A stretch of 64,000 bases of DNA from Ferruginibacter sp. (lineage in GTDB: Bacteria; Bacteroidota; Bacteroidia; Chitinophagales; Chitinophagaceae): contig NZ_JACMOO010000257.1 of assembly GCF_014377975.1 (NCBI RefSeq), positions 16,704 to 80,703 of the forward strand, written 5' to 3'. Each line of letters opens with the position of its first letter. Within the stretch, counting starts at the first letter, position 1. The notes under the pieces are model-generated. The model was not told the DNA's origin. It saw only the letters and a list, made by a program, of their open reading frames with translations, and did no database searches. This document shows positions 30,471 to 40,227 of this stretch, piece by piece. A program made the translations under genes and the position numbers.

Positions 30471-32660
30471 TTACGATATTTTACTCCAAACTGTTTTACC
30501 TTTTTGAATTTGCAAGTAACTTTTTACTGGCAAATTTTCTGCCATTATTAAATCAGGATCAGTATTTATTATTTCTGTCGCTGCATTTTTTGCTGCTTCC
30601 AGCATTACTCTGTCATTGACTATGTTTGCCAGCTTAAAGTTTAATAAGCCACTTTGTTTTGTTCCCTCAATATCTCCGGGCCCACGAATTTCCAAATCTT
30701 TTTCTGCAACTTTAAATCCATCATTGGTAGCACATAAAATCTTTAATCTTTCCCGTGCATCTTTTGATACCTTATTGCCTGTTAATAATATACAAAAGCT
30801 TTTTTCGCTTCCCCGTCCTACCCTACCTCTTAACTGGTGCAATTGCGATAACCCGAATTTTTCTGCGCTTTCTACTACCATGATGGAAGCATTGGGTACA
30901 TTAACCCCTACTTCAATTACCGTAGTACTTACCATAATCTGCGTATCGCCCTTTACAAACCGTTGCATATTGGTATCTTTTTGTGCAGCAGGTTGCCTGC
31001 CATGTACCATACTAATCCAGAATTTCGGTTCCGGAAAAAATGATTTTACTTCTTCGAAACCTTTCATCAGGTTTTCATAATCCATTTTGGCAGATTCTTC
31101 TATTAATGGATAAACAATGTACGCCTGTCTGCCTTTTTTAATTTCATCCCTGATAAAATCCATTACCATTGGGCGTTTGCTTTCAAAACGATGTACGGTG
31201 GCAATTGGTTGTCTGCCGGGAGGCAATTCATCAATCACGCTGTAATCCAGGTCACCATAAGCCGTTAATGCCAGCGTGCGGGGTATGGGCGTTGCTGTCA
31301 TTACCAGCACATGAGGTGGCAAACTATTTTTGTTCCACAATTTTGCCCTTTGCGCCACTCCAAACTTGTGCTGCTCATCTATTACTGCAAAACCCAGGTT
31401 TCTAAATTTAACTTTATCTTCTATTACCGCATGCGTTCCAACCAATATATTTAGCGTGCCATCTTCACAAGCTTTTAAAATTTCCCGGCGTTGTTTAGCA
31501 GCAGATGATCCGGTTAATAGTTTTACACAAATGGGCATATCTTTTACCATGGCAGAGATGGTATTAAAATGTTGCTGCGCCAGAATTTCGGTTGGTGCCA
31601 TTAACACAGATTGAAAAGCATCGCAATTGGTTGGGTGAATATTGTCTGCCGCAATCAACATACTTAATAAAGCCACAATAGTTTTTCCACTGCCCACATC
31701 CCCCTGTAACAACCGGTTCATTTGTTTGCCGCTGCCAATATCTTTTCGTATTTCTTTTAATACCTTTTTTTGAGCATTGGTTAATTTAAAAGGAAGGTAA
31801 GTATTGTAAAAAGTATTGAATAAATCGCCCACCTTGTTAAACGTCCAGCCTTTGCTAAAACGGTGCCGTGTACTGCGTAACAGGCCCAGCCGCATCTGGG
31901 CAAAAAATAATTCTTCAAACTTTAAGCGCCTTACTGCATGGGTATACATTTCTTCGGACGCTGGAAAATGGATAGAACAAAATGCGTCCCAACGGGAAAT
32001 AAAACGATATTTTGAAAGAAGGGTTTCGGGAATGTTTTCCGGAAGGTCTTTGACAGATAATTGCTGTAATAATGCATAGGTTAGTTTTGCAAATGCCCTG
32101 CCAGTTAAACCGCGTGCTTTTAATTTTTCTGTAGAATAATAAACAGGCTCCAGAAATTTTTTACCCTCCGCTTTTTCAGCAGCGTACAATTCAATTTCAG
32201 GATGATTGATCTGCACCTGGTTCATAAAAAAACTTACCTTTCCAAACACCAGATAATAGTGGCCAACGGTTAGTAATTTTTCTGCCCAACTGATGCCCTG
32301 AAACCAAACCAGTTCCATTTGGCCGGTATCATCCTGCAGGCAGGCTACCAAACGTTTGCTTCGCTTCTCCCCTATCAGTTCCACATGCGTCAGCTTTCCC
32401 GCCACCTGTGCATAGTCGGAACCAGGATTGAGAGAAGCTATTTTATCTATTTTGGTTTTATCTACATGGCGAAAAGGATAATATTCCAGCAGATCTTTAA
32501 AAGTAAAAATGGCTGATTCTTTTTTCAGCAGTTCGCCTCTTAACGTTCCAACACCTTTAAGGTACTCAACCGGACTGGATAATATATTGGGAGAAGATGA
32601 AATAATAAATTGTTTATACAAATATATTTCTTTGGAAGCAAAATCTGCCTTATCACCCAA
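30471..32660 (-). CDS. recG: ATP-dependent DNA helicase RecG
   Basis: LLQGDVGSGKTIVALLSML, VIDEQHKFGVAQR, MTATPIPRTLALTAYGDLD, QLRGRVGRG. Confidence 0.97.
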   Translation of the reverse strand: MGDKADFASKEIYLYKQFIISSSPNILSSPVEYLKGVGTLRGELLKKESAIFTFKDLLEYYPFRHVDKTKIDKIASLNPGSDYAQVAGKLTHVELIGEKRSKRLVACLQDDTGQMELVWFQGISWAEKLLTVGHYYLVFGKVSFFMNQVQINHPEIELYAAEKAEGKKFLEPVYYSTEKLKARGLTGRAFAKLTYALLQQLSVKDLPENIPETLLSKYRFISRWDAFCSIHFPASEEMYTHAVRRLKFEELFFAQMRLGLLRSTRHRFSKGWTFNKVGDLFNTFYNTYLPFKLTNAQKKVLKEIRKDIGSGKQMNRLLQGDVGSGKTIVALLSMLIAADNIHPTNCDAFQSVLMAPTEILAQQHFNTISAMVKDMPICVKLLTGSSAAKQRREILKACEDGTLNILVGTHAVIEDKVKFRNLGFAVIDEQHKFGVAQRAKLWNKNSLPPHVLVMTATPIPRTLALTAYGDLDYSVIDELPPGRQPIATVHRFESKRPMVMDFIRDEIKKGRQAYIVYPLIEESAKMDYENLMKGFEEVKSFFPEPKFWISMVHGRQPAAQKDTNMQRFVKGDTQIMVSTTVIEVGVNVPNASIMVVESAEKFGLSQLHQLRGRVGRGSEKSFCILLTGNKVSKDARERLKILCATNDGFKVAEKDLEIRGPGDIEGTKQSGLLNFKLANIVNDRVMLEAAKNAATEIINTDPDLIMAENLPVKSYLQIQKGKTVWSKIS

Positions 32661-32798
32661 GGATTACAGATGATGACTTCAGGAATAATTAAACATGATT
32701 TTTTAAAAATAAATTTAGCGGTGGGCATATTGCAACTGTAACCAGTTTATAATGCGTACTATAAAATAAAAACGATTACGCCTTGTCTGTAATGTAGT

Positions 32799-34040
32799 TT
32801 AAGAAGGTCTTCTGGCAGGTGCATTTCTGCTAAAATGCATTGGTTTTTTACCATGTTTAGTACCGGTTTCCCTGGGGATAAATGCAGATGGTGAGTAAAC
32901 AGGAGCTTCTCCAAATTGTTCGGGAACTATTTCCTTTGGTACCGGTTTACCTAATAATTTTTCTATAGCTGCAAACTTGCGTTGTTCTTTTACACTGATA
33001 AATGTGATGGCCGTACCTTCTGCTGCAGCCCTTGCCGTACGTCCGATGCGGTGCACATAATCTTCGCCATCATGTGGTACATCGTAGTTTAAAACAAGGC
33101 CAATATTATCAATATCAATACCACGGCTTAATATATCTGTTGCCACTAAAATCTGTAGCCGCCCGCTTTTAAAATGCATCAGTACTTCTTCTCTTTTATC
33201 CTGCTCCAGATCACTATGTATTTCATCCACAGCCAGTTTTGTTTTTTTTAATTCCCTGTTTAATTCTTTTACACTGTTTTTACTGCTGCAAAAAATAAGT
33301 ACAGAAGAAAAAGTCTTTTGCATCAACAGATATTTAACCAATGGTATTTTTTGGGTGTCGTATACAACGTACGCCAGTTGCAAAATTTTTTCATTGGGTT
33401 TGCTGATAGAAATATTTATTTCAGCAGGCTGGTGTAAAATACGCCGGGCCATTTCCCGTATTTTATGCGGCATGGTAGCCGAAAACAAAAGGTTTTGACG
33501 CTTGGCAGGTAAGGCTCCGATAATGCGCATGATGTCATCATAAAAGCCCATGTCCAGCATGCGGTCGGCTTCATCTAAAATTAAATATTTTAATCCCTGA
33601 AATTTTACATAGCCCATATTGATGTGTGCCAGCATTTTACCGGGCGTACAAATCACAACATCGGCACCCACACTCAACGCCTTTTTTTCCTGGATAAAAG
33701 CGTTGCCATCACCACCGCCATAAACAGCAATAGAACTTACGGAAGTAAAATAGCTTAAGCCTTCCATGTGTTGTGCTATTTGTATAGCCAGTTCCCTGGT
33801 GGGTACTATTACAAGCGCTGTAATGCTATGGTGGTTAACCGGACTGGAAATAATATTATTGATAAGGGGCAATAAAAAAGCGGCTGTTTTACCGGTCCCC
33901 GTTTGGGCCGATGCAATTACATCTTTGCCTGCTAAAACCAGTGGAATTACCTGTTCCTGAACAGGCGTTGCTTCATTGTATCCCGAGGCTTCAATACCTT
34001 CTATTAATCTTTCGTCAAAACCAAAATCTGTAAACTTCAA
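32799..34040 (-). CDS. DEAD/DEAH-box RNA helicase
   Basis: SAQTGTGKTAAFLLP, LDEADRMLDMGF, FSATMP, HRIGRTARA. Confidence 0.96.
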   Translation of the reverse strand: MKFTDFGFDERLIEGIEASGYNEATPVQEQVIPLVLAGKDVIASAQTGTGKTAAFLLPLINNIISSPVNHHSITALVIVPTRELAIQIAQHMEGLSYFTSVSSIAVYGGGDGNAFIQEKKALSVGADVVICTPGKMLAHINMGYVKFQGLKYLILDEADRMLDMGFYDDIMRIIGALPAKRQNLLFSATMPHKIREMARRILHQPAEINISISKPNEKILQLAYVVYDTQKIPLVKYLLMQKTFSSVLIFCSSKNSVKELNRELKKTKLAVDEIHSDLEQDKREEVLMHFKSGRLQILVATDILSRGIDIDNIGLVLNYDVPHDGEDYVHRIGRTARAAAEGTAITFISVKEQRKFAAIEKLLGKPVPKEIVPEQFGEAPVYSPSAFIPRETGTKHGKKPMHFSRNAPARRPS

Positions 34041-34092
34041 AATGCGGAGGGTAATTAAATTAAAAGAGTGTGTGTTGTTATTAATGGTATGT

Positions 34093-34452
34093 TTATTCTG
34101 CTTCTATCGCAACAGTAGTTTCTGTTTCTACCGGTTGTGGCGTGGTATTTTTTATAGTCAACTGAAATTTTGTATTCAATATCACTTCAAACTGGCCGGT
34201 ACGTAAAACTGCTTTAGTGGGTTCATCTTCCAACATAGCGCTGGCCAAATGACTGGCAAGTTCTGACCCACTAATTACATTACTTACTTTACCATCTGTA
34301 AAAGCAATTACAAATTTATAACCTGCCTTTCTTCCTGTCCCAGCTCTTTCAAAATCTTCTCTGTTAAGGCTTAGCAACTGATCGCCGGCAGAAGATTTTT
34401 TTAATAAAATTCTGATAACCGGCAGGTATTTGTTCCAAATATATGTATACAT
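34093..34452 (-). CDS. Hypothetical protein
   Basis: 119-aa ORF in gap after helicase, plausible composition, no recognised domain. Confidence 0.55.
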   Translation of the reverse strand: MYTYIWNKYLPVIRILLKKSSAGDQLLSLNREDFERAGTGRKAGYKFVIAFTDGKVSNVISGSELASHLASAMLEDEPTKAVLRTGQFEVILNTKFQLTIKNTTPQPVETETTVAIEAE

Positions 34453-34801
34453 AATAAAAGATTTTAAATGGTGTTACTTTCAAACAAATCACAGATATTG
34501 AACGAAAATAAAATATGGCTTATAAAGATAGGCTTTAAAGACGGATATTGATGCTTTGATTTTTAATGCCCCTTACATGCTTCTCTTTTATAATGTGTAA
34601 TTATATGCTGGTAACTCAACAGTTCCTTTTATTGTAAACAGGTGGTAAAATTATCTTTTAACGCAATATTCCCTATTTACCGGAGAGCCCATCTGTGCAC
34701 TTTTTAACCCTTAACCAGATTTTTTTAAAGATATCTTTTTCTTCAAAACCATTTGCTTTAATTACTTTTCAATTGATCTTACTGAAGTTTACCCAAAAAA
34801 T

Positions 34802-36152
34802 TTAATCAGGGAACAAACGCAATATTATACAATCTGCCGGGTTGTCATCCTTGTCGTTGCTTATACCTTTATTTGCTTTTTTGAGCAATTCAAAAATACC
34901 ATCTTCCATAGCATGATTAAAAAAAGTGGAGATGCCGGAGAAACGCCTGGACAGGATAAATACCTTTTTTACCATCAGTTTTAGTTTGAAATTCATACCC
35001 ATATATGTGCTTGTAAAATAAGCAATGGCATGTACAGTGGCGGGAAGGTTGCGATGCCGTTATATCTTCTCACCCTTCTATCTTCTAAGTTGCAGGATTA
35101 TTCGATGTACCTGAAACATTGGTCGTATTTCCATCTGGTAAGATAAATTTCTACTATTTTGTGAACATCTTTTGGCGCTTTGCTATCGGGTTTTTTATTG
35201 GTGAGCAGTATCAAAGGATGCTGCCCAAATCCTTTGATGAGAACTGCATTCATCCATTTATCCGGCTTATCATACAGGGCTATTTTGGTAATACCAAAAG
35301 TGAGGTCGATATGGGATTCTTTGCCATCTTCTATTTTAGTGATTTGTACCTTGTAGTTGATAGTTGTGCGCTTTTCTAATTTATCAGCCTGAACAGGCAC
35401 TACGCCACCATTTTTATTATGTGTTACCAACCAGCGGTTGAGTTTTAAGCAGGTTACAAATTTTAATTTATTGCCCGTAAAATGTTCAATAATTTCATTG
35501 CAGTCGCCACCGCTGTTAATTGACCAGGTGCCAGCTGTAGCGGTTTTTGCGATTACCTTATTGATGGCTTATATTATTTTTTGGATGGCTGTGATATAGG
35601 CTTCTTATTTGTCTTAAAAGGCTTAACAATATAGCGGCACTACTTTATTGTATTCTAAATTTGCTACTGTTACTTGGCATAAATGGTAACCTGTTGCACC
35701 ATTGCCTGTGCTTCCATCATAAATGCCGCAAAGGTTTTCCATCACTTTAGCATAGGGTTTCATTGTATTACCAAGGTCAATGGCCGTCACCATTTCACCG
35801 GTTATTTTATCATCGCCAAGGCGAATAATCTGGGTGTTGATATAATCGCTAAATCTTCGTCGGATAAATTACGGCAGAGGCGTTCCGTTGTTTTTATCAG
35901 TACAAGATCTTCCTGCAAGCTATCGGCAACCTTGCATATCTTAATATCTTTGGCGGCCTGAATACCGTAAATCAATTCTTTAATAATTCTTTTAGCAGGC
36001 TTATTAAGGCCCTTGCCCAAGATCCCTGAAAATTTATTAGCTGGCGAATTTAAACGCCCAATAGCAGGAGAGTTTGCAGATGCACAAAGCCAAAGCGTTA
36101 GCCAGCGTGGCAACACAAAATAGTAAACAAATAAGCGAAAACTTACGGGCAA
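34802..36152 (-). pseudogene. Decayed DDE-type (IS4-like) transposase
   Basis: Three frame-broken minus-strand pieces in collinear order: FSGILGKGLNKPAKRIIKELIYGIQAAKDIKICKVADSLQE; DLGNTMKPYAKVMENLCGIYDGSTGNGATGYHLCQ (other frame); YLTRWKYDQCFRYIE; and VKKVFILSRRFSGISTFFNHAMEDGIFELL. Confidence 0.75.
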
Positions 36153-36199
36153 AAAATTGCAGTCGGAAAGACTGGCTATAAAAATTAAACAGAAACAAA

Positions 36200-37006
36200 T
36201 TACATTTTACCCAACACAAACATAGGACCTTTCGGCGATGTATTGCCTGATTCGCTCTCAAGTGTTATCGCAAAGGCATCCACCTTGCCAAAAGTTTTCA
36301 TTTTCTGAATGCGGTATTTCTCTCCTTTTTTTGAAGTTAAAATCATACCTCCGCTAACCGGTTTACCATCTACAATTCCCCACAACTGGTACTGCTTTCC
36401 TGCGGGAGCTTCGGGTAAATTGACTGGATCAAGATATACTTCACCCGTATTTTCCATCCAGAATATTTTTGCGGCGGCATTGGGTGATGCTTCAAGCCCT
36501 TTTAAAGAAACGGGTTTGCTGTATTTATTTTGAACCACCGCCATATCTCCTTCCATCGTTTTATTCTCATCTTTTAAAGCTGCCAAATCCTGTTGTGTTT
36601 GCTGCAGATTTTTGGTGATGTCGTTACTTTTGTTGTACAGCACCATATTTAATGCAATGCTTCCCAGCAACAATACAACAGAAGCTGCTGCTGCATATTT
36701 CCAGTAAGGAGCAATACCTATTATTGGGGCGGGGACACTATTGATTGATTTAACAGGCGCAACGGTTTTAACTTCCTCCTTTTCATTGTTAATGCGGGCA
36801 AATATTTTTTCTTTAACACTTGCAGAAGGTTCCATTGCAAGTGCCTGCGCATACGATTCCATATCAGCGTCTATCAGGGCTAACTCTTCAGCTACTTCAG
36901 GGTATTGAGCAATGTAAGCCTGCACATCCTTCTGTTCCTCCTCAGAGGCAAGGCCGGCAGCGTATAGCTCTAAAATTCCTGATAATATGATATCCTGTGA
37001 TTTCAA
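36200..37006 (-). CDS. Anti-sigma factor (RskA-like)
   Basis: N-terminal zinc/ASD-like region, single TM, C-terminal YLDPVNLPEAPAGKQYQLWGIVDGKPVSGGMI; overlaps sigma gene by 4 nt. Confidence 0.88.
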   Translation of the reverse strand: MKSQDIILSGILELYAAGLASEEEQKDVQAYIAQYPEVAEELALIDADMESYAQALAMEPSASVKEKIFARINNEKEEVKTVAPVKSINSVPAPIIGIAPYWKYAAAASVVLLLGSIALNMVLYNKSNDITKNLQQTQQDLAALKDENKTMEGDMAVVQNKYSKPVSLKGLEASPNAAAKIFWMENTGEVYLDPVNLPEAPAGKQYQLWGIVDGKPVSGGMILTSKKGEKYRIQKMKTFGKVDAFAITLESESGNTSPKGPMFVLGKM

Positions 37007-37554
37007 TTGTTATGTAACATTTTTCTTAATTCTAAAATTGCTGTACGCATTCTTGTTTTAACGGTGCCCAATGGTATACCCAGTTCTTTTGCAATTTCAT
37101 CCTGGGTAAATCCGTTAAAGTATGCCATATCTATGATAATGCGTTGTTCGGGTTTTAAATTAAATAATTGTTTTCGTATACCTAAGGAGTCAAATTTAAG
37201 ATGAGGATTGCTTGTATCCGGTAAATTATTTACGGAATTTTCATCGCCGGAGATTTTGCTTTGCTTTTTATATCCCTTGCTGCGCAATGTATCAATGGCA
37301 AGATTTCTGGTTAAATTCAGCATCCAGGTAAACAAACGTCCTTTTGACTGATCATATTGATTAAAATTATTCCAGATTTTTACAAACGCTTCCTGCAATA
37401 TATCTTCTGAAAGCATGATATCTTCTACCATTCTAACGATAATGTTGTTTAACGCACTCGCATAGTTATCGTATAAGTAGGAGAATGCCTGCTTATCCTG
37501 GCGCTGCAATAAAGCAACCAGCTCTTCCTCACTATATTTATTAACAGCTTCCAA
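37003..37554 (-). CDS. RNA polymerase sigma-70 family factor (ECF)
   Basis: Region 2 (MLSEDILQEAFVKIWNNFNQYDQSKGRLFTWMLNLTRNLAID) and region 4 (FTQDEIAKELGIPLGTVKTRMRTAILELRKML). Confidence 0.94.
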   Translation of the reverse strand: MEAVNKYSEEELVALLQRQDKQAFSYLYDNYASALNNIIVRMVEDIMLSEDILQEAFVKIWNNFNQYDQSKGRLFTWMLNLTRNLAIDTLRSKGYKKQSKISGDENSVNNLPDTSNPHLKFDSLGIRKQLFNLKPEQRIIIDMAYFNGFTQDEIAKELGIPLGTVKTRMRTAILELRKMLHNN

Positions 37555-37632
37555 AAAATGTATTGTTCTTAGTTTAAGTTGTTAAAAATAAAGCTATTTT
37601 AAATACCTTTTGTATAATTCAATAATTAAATA

Positions 37633-37974
37633 ATGTTATTAAAGGCTGTTTCTGTTTTACCTGTTACCAATATTACCGATGCCATTGATTTTTATAAATG
37701 CAAACTAGGTTTCAAAGGCTTAAATTTTGGCGATTATGCAATACTAAAATGTATGGAAGCCGAAATACATTTATCTATGGCCGATCCAGCTAAACAATTT
37801 ACACCTGGCGGCTGCTATATTTTTGTGGATAATATTGAAGATCTATACGCAGATTTTTCTGCAAAAAATTTAATTTTCCCAAGAGGACAACTGGTAAACA
37901 AACCCCGTGGTTTTAAAGAGTTTATTATTTTAGACAACAATGGTAACGTACTACGTTTTGGGCAAAAGAAATGA
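37633..37974 (+). CDS. VOC-family (glyoxalase/bleomycin-resistance-like) protein
   Basis: VLPVTNITDAIDFYKCKLGFKGLNFGDYAILKCMEAEIHLS. Confidence 0.85.
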   Translation: MLLKAVSVLPVTNITDAIDFYKCKLGFKGLNFGDYAILKCMEAEIHLSMADPAKQFTPGGCYIFVDNIEDLYADFSAKNLIFPRGQLVNKPRGFKEFIILDNNGNVLRFGQKK

Positions 37975-38053
37975 GCCGTCTTCATCAACACAGGATTGCC
38001 GATGCTAAGATATCCAGGGAATTAATTTTTAAAATTTTATCATATGCAGGTTA

Positions 38054-38680
38054 CTATTTTAGATCAATGGCCTGCACTTCGTACACAGGGCTAAACAGGT
38101 ATATTTTGCCTGTGGCCAGCTCTTTGCATTTAAAACGCTTGCGAATTCTTTCTTCTTTTATGAAAATGCGGCCACCTTTTATAGTAAATTGTGCGCCTTC
38201 AGGCAGGGTTTCAATTAAAGTTATACCGTCCTTTTTCTTGTCATATTGATGCAATACCCTCAGCAATGCGGTATCGGCACAACTACTGGCAGCGGGGTTT
38301 TGCAAGGTTTTAAGTAAAGTACGCTGAATATCTGCAGGAAAAATATGCTTCGCTAAAAACTGCGCCAGTACTTTGCTGAATTCGTTCTTCCATTCCTGGC
38401 CATGGGCTAATACCCGGTGCCCGTATCGCTCAAAAGTAAATAAGTGTGCCAGCTCGTGTAAAAGCGTAATTAAAAAGGAGTAAGGGTTCAGATTGCCATT
38501 TACACTAATGCGGTGATTTTTGTTTTGGTATGAATTGCGATAATCGCCCAGCACCGATTTTCGTTCACGGGTGATCGTTAGCTGAACTTTATAATACATC
38601 AGGTAGTGACATACCTCGTCAAAACTACCATCGGGTAAATAATTTTTTAACTGGTGTAACGGTGCTTCCTGCTTAGGCAT
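38054..38680 (-). CDS. SprT-like zinc metalloprotease domain protein
   Basis: LLHELAHLFTFERYGHRVLAHGQEWKNEF (HExxH plus downstream HG..W). Confidence 0.85.
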   Translation of the reverse strand: MPKQEAPLHQLKNYLPDGSFDEVCHYLMYYKVQLTITRERKSVLGDYRNSYQNKNHRISVNGNLNPYSFLITLLHELAHLFTFERYGHRVLAHGQEWKNEFSKVLAQFLAKHIFPADIQRTLLKTLQNPAASSCADTALLRVLHQYDKKKDGITLIETLPEGAQFTIKGGRIFIKEERIRKRFKCKELATGKIYLFSPVYEVQAIDLK

Positions 38681-39068
38681 TTTTTTGACGGTTCAATTTG
38701 GTAACCAGGATAACTTCTGCCACCAGGTAAATAAGGTACATAACCATGGACACAATAACGGTAGCCTTGCTAAACTTTTCCTTCATTAAAAGCCAATAAA
38801 CAAAAATAGCAATCATGCAGGCAAACATTTTTATCATCATGCCAGCCATTACACTGCGCACAAATACATGGGGGTTAGCATTTTGCAATGCCTTTTGCTG
38901 AATAAAAAACGTAATGAGTGTAAGTAATAGGAATAAAATATTGGCAATCTTCAACACATCAGTAACGATTCCCCATTTTACCAATAGTGTTTCACCCAAA
39001 ATAAAAAATCCATTGCAAATAATAAATACCAAAACCAATGGTAATAAAAATTTTTTTTGTGTCTTCAT
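38673..39068 (-). CDS. Small integral membrane protein
   Basis: 131 aa with four hydrophobic segments; overlaps SprT-like gene by 8 nt. Confidence 0.65.
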   Translation of the reverse strand: MKTQKKFLLPLVLVFIICNGFFILGETLLVKWGIVTDVLKIANILFLLLTLITFFIQQKALQNANPHVFVRSVMAGMMIKMFACMIAIFVYWLLMKEKFSKATVIVSMVMYLIYLVAEVILVTKLNRQKNA

Positions 39069-39095
39069 TAAATTACCATTGGTGATAAATTTTAT

Positions 39096-39518
39096 TTACT
39101 GGTTAACTGCTGTAGCCAGCTCAACATTTAACCCAACAATATTGCTAAGTTCTATAACACTGGCTCCCATTTGGCAACGTCCGTTAAAGGTTGCAGTTGG
39201 TTCTACTTCAAGCTTCCCTGTGCAAATATCACCATCCACTACACATTTACCGCGTAATTGCAGTACTTCTTTAACATCTATTTGTCCGGTTACTTTGCCT
39301 AGTACATCGGCATTTTTTCCCTTAATGGAACCATCAATTGTTCCGTCGGCTCCAACTAAAATCTTTGATTTAGAGCTAAGGTTGCCAACTAAGGTTCCAT
39401 CAATCCTTATGTCGCCGCTACTTTCGATATTTCCTTTAATAATGGTTCCGGCACCAATAATAGTTGTACTGCCTCCGGATATTTCGCAACCCGAAGATTT
39501 AGATTTTGAATTGAACAT
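39096..39518 (-). CDS. Bactofilin (polymer-forming cytoskeletal protein)
   Basis: TTIIGAGTIIKGNIESSGDIRIDGTLVGNLSSKSKILVGADGTIDGSIKGKNADVLGKVTGQIDVKEVL. Confidence 0.93.
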   Translation of the reverse strand: MFNSKSKSSGCEISGGSTTIIGAGTIIKGNIESSGDIRIDGTLVGNLSSKSKILVGADGTIDGSIKGKNADVLGKVTGQIDVKEVLQLRGKCVVDGDICTGKLEVEPTATFNGRCQMGASVIELSNIVGLNVELATAVNQ

Positions 39519-39727
39519 GATAGCTGATTTTTTTAGGTTTGGAATTGGTTAGTCAAAATTTATTTTACAAAAAACTTATCTTTCAATAATAACAGTCAAG
39601 CAATATTGATTTATATCTCTATTTCTATTATACCTTCTATTTCTCTATTTACCGCACGCTTTAGACGAACAGCATTAAAACAACGATCAAATAGATTTGG
39701 TGGTATGCACACCGCAATAAATTTTTG

Positions 39728-40126
39728 CTATTCATTTGTATTATCTTCTTTTGGCAAGTCTAATTTGCTGGTATCCAGTGAAGGTATTTTTCCTTCCAGC
39801 ACTTTTTTTAGATCATCTAAATATTGCTGTTTAAATTTCATGGCATTTTCCATCGAATCAGCCCTTATTTTAAGTTGTCTGTATTCTCTTACCTGCCTTG
39901 CATCGCCGTACCCTACTCCAGGCAAATAATATTTTATGGGCGTAAAAACAATAAGGGCAACTGTTAAAATAGTGAAAAACACAAATACACTACTCAGGAT
40001 AATATACACGCTAAGCCTGCTTAAACGAAACTTTACCACTTCTTCATAAGTATCCTCATTCATTACTACCAGCAGATACCTGTTGCGTAAACGTTTTAAT
40101 GTATTGTTTCCTTCTAAGAGGGCCAT
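39728..40126 (-). CDS. Single-TM coiled-coil protein resembling N-terminus of bactofilin-linked M23 peptidases
   Basis: RNRYLLVVMNEDTYEEVVKFRLSRLSVYIILSSVFVFFTILTVALIVFTPIKYYLPG then coiled coil; no M23 motif. Confidence 0.6.
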   Translation of the reverse strand: MALLEGNNTLKRLRNRYLLVVMNEDTYEEVVKFRLSRLSVYIILSSVFVFFTILTVALIVFTPIKYYLPGVGYGDARQVREYRQLKIRADSMENAMKFKQQYLDDLKKVLEGKIPSLDTSKLDLPKEDNTNE

Positions 40127-40227
40127 ATTTCTGTATTGGATGTTAAAAATAAGAAACGAAAGGCATTATCCGATAGTAATTGGTAAAAATAACCGATATT
40201 TATCCGCATTATTTTAAACAATTATTC

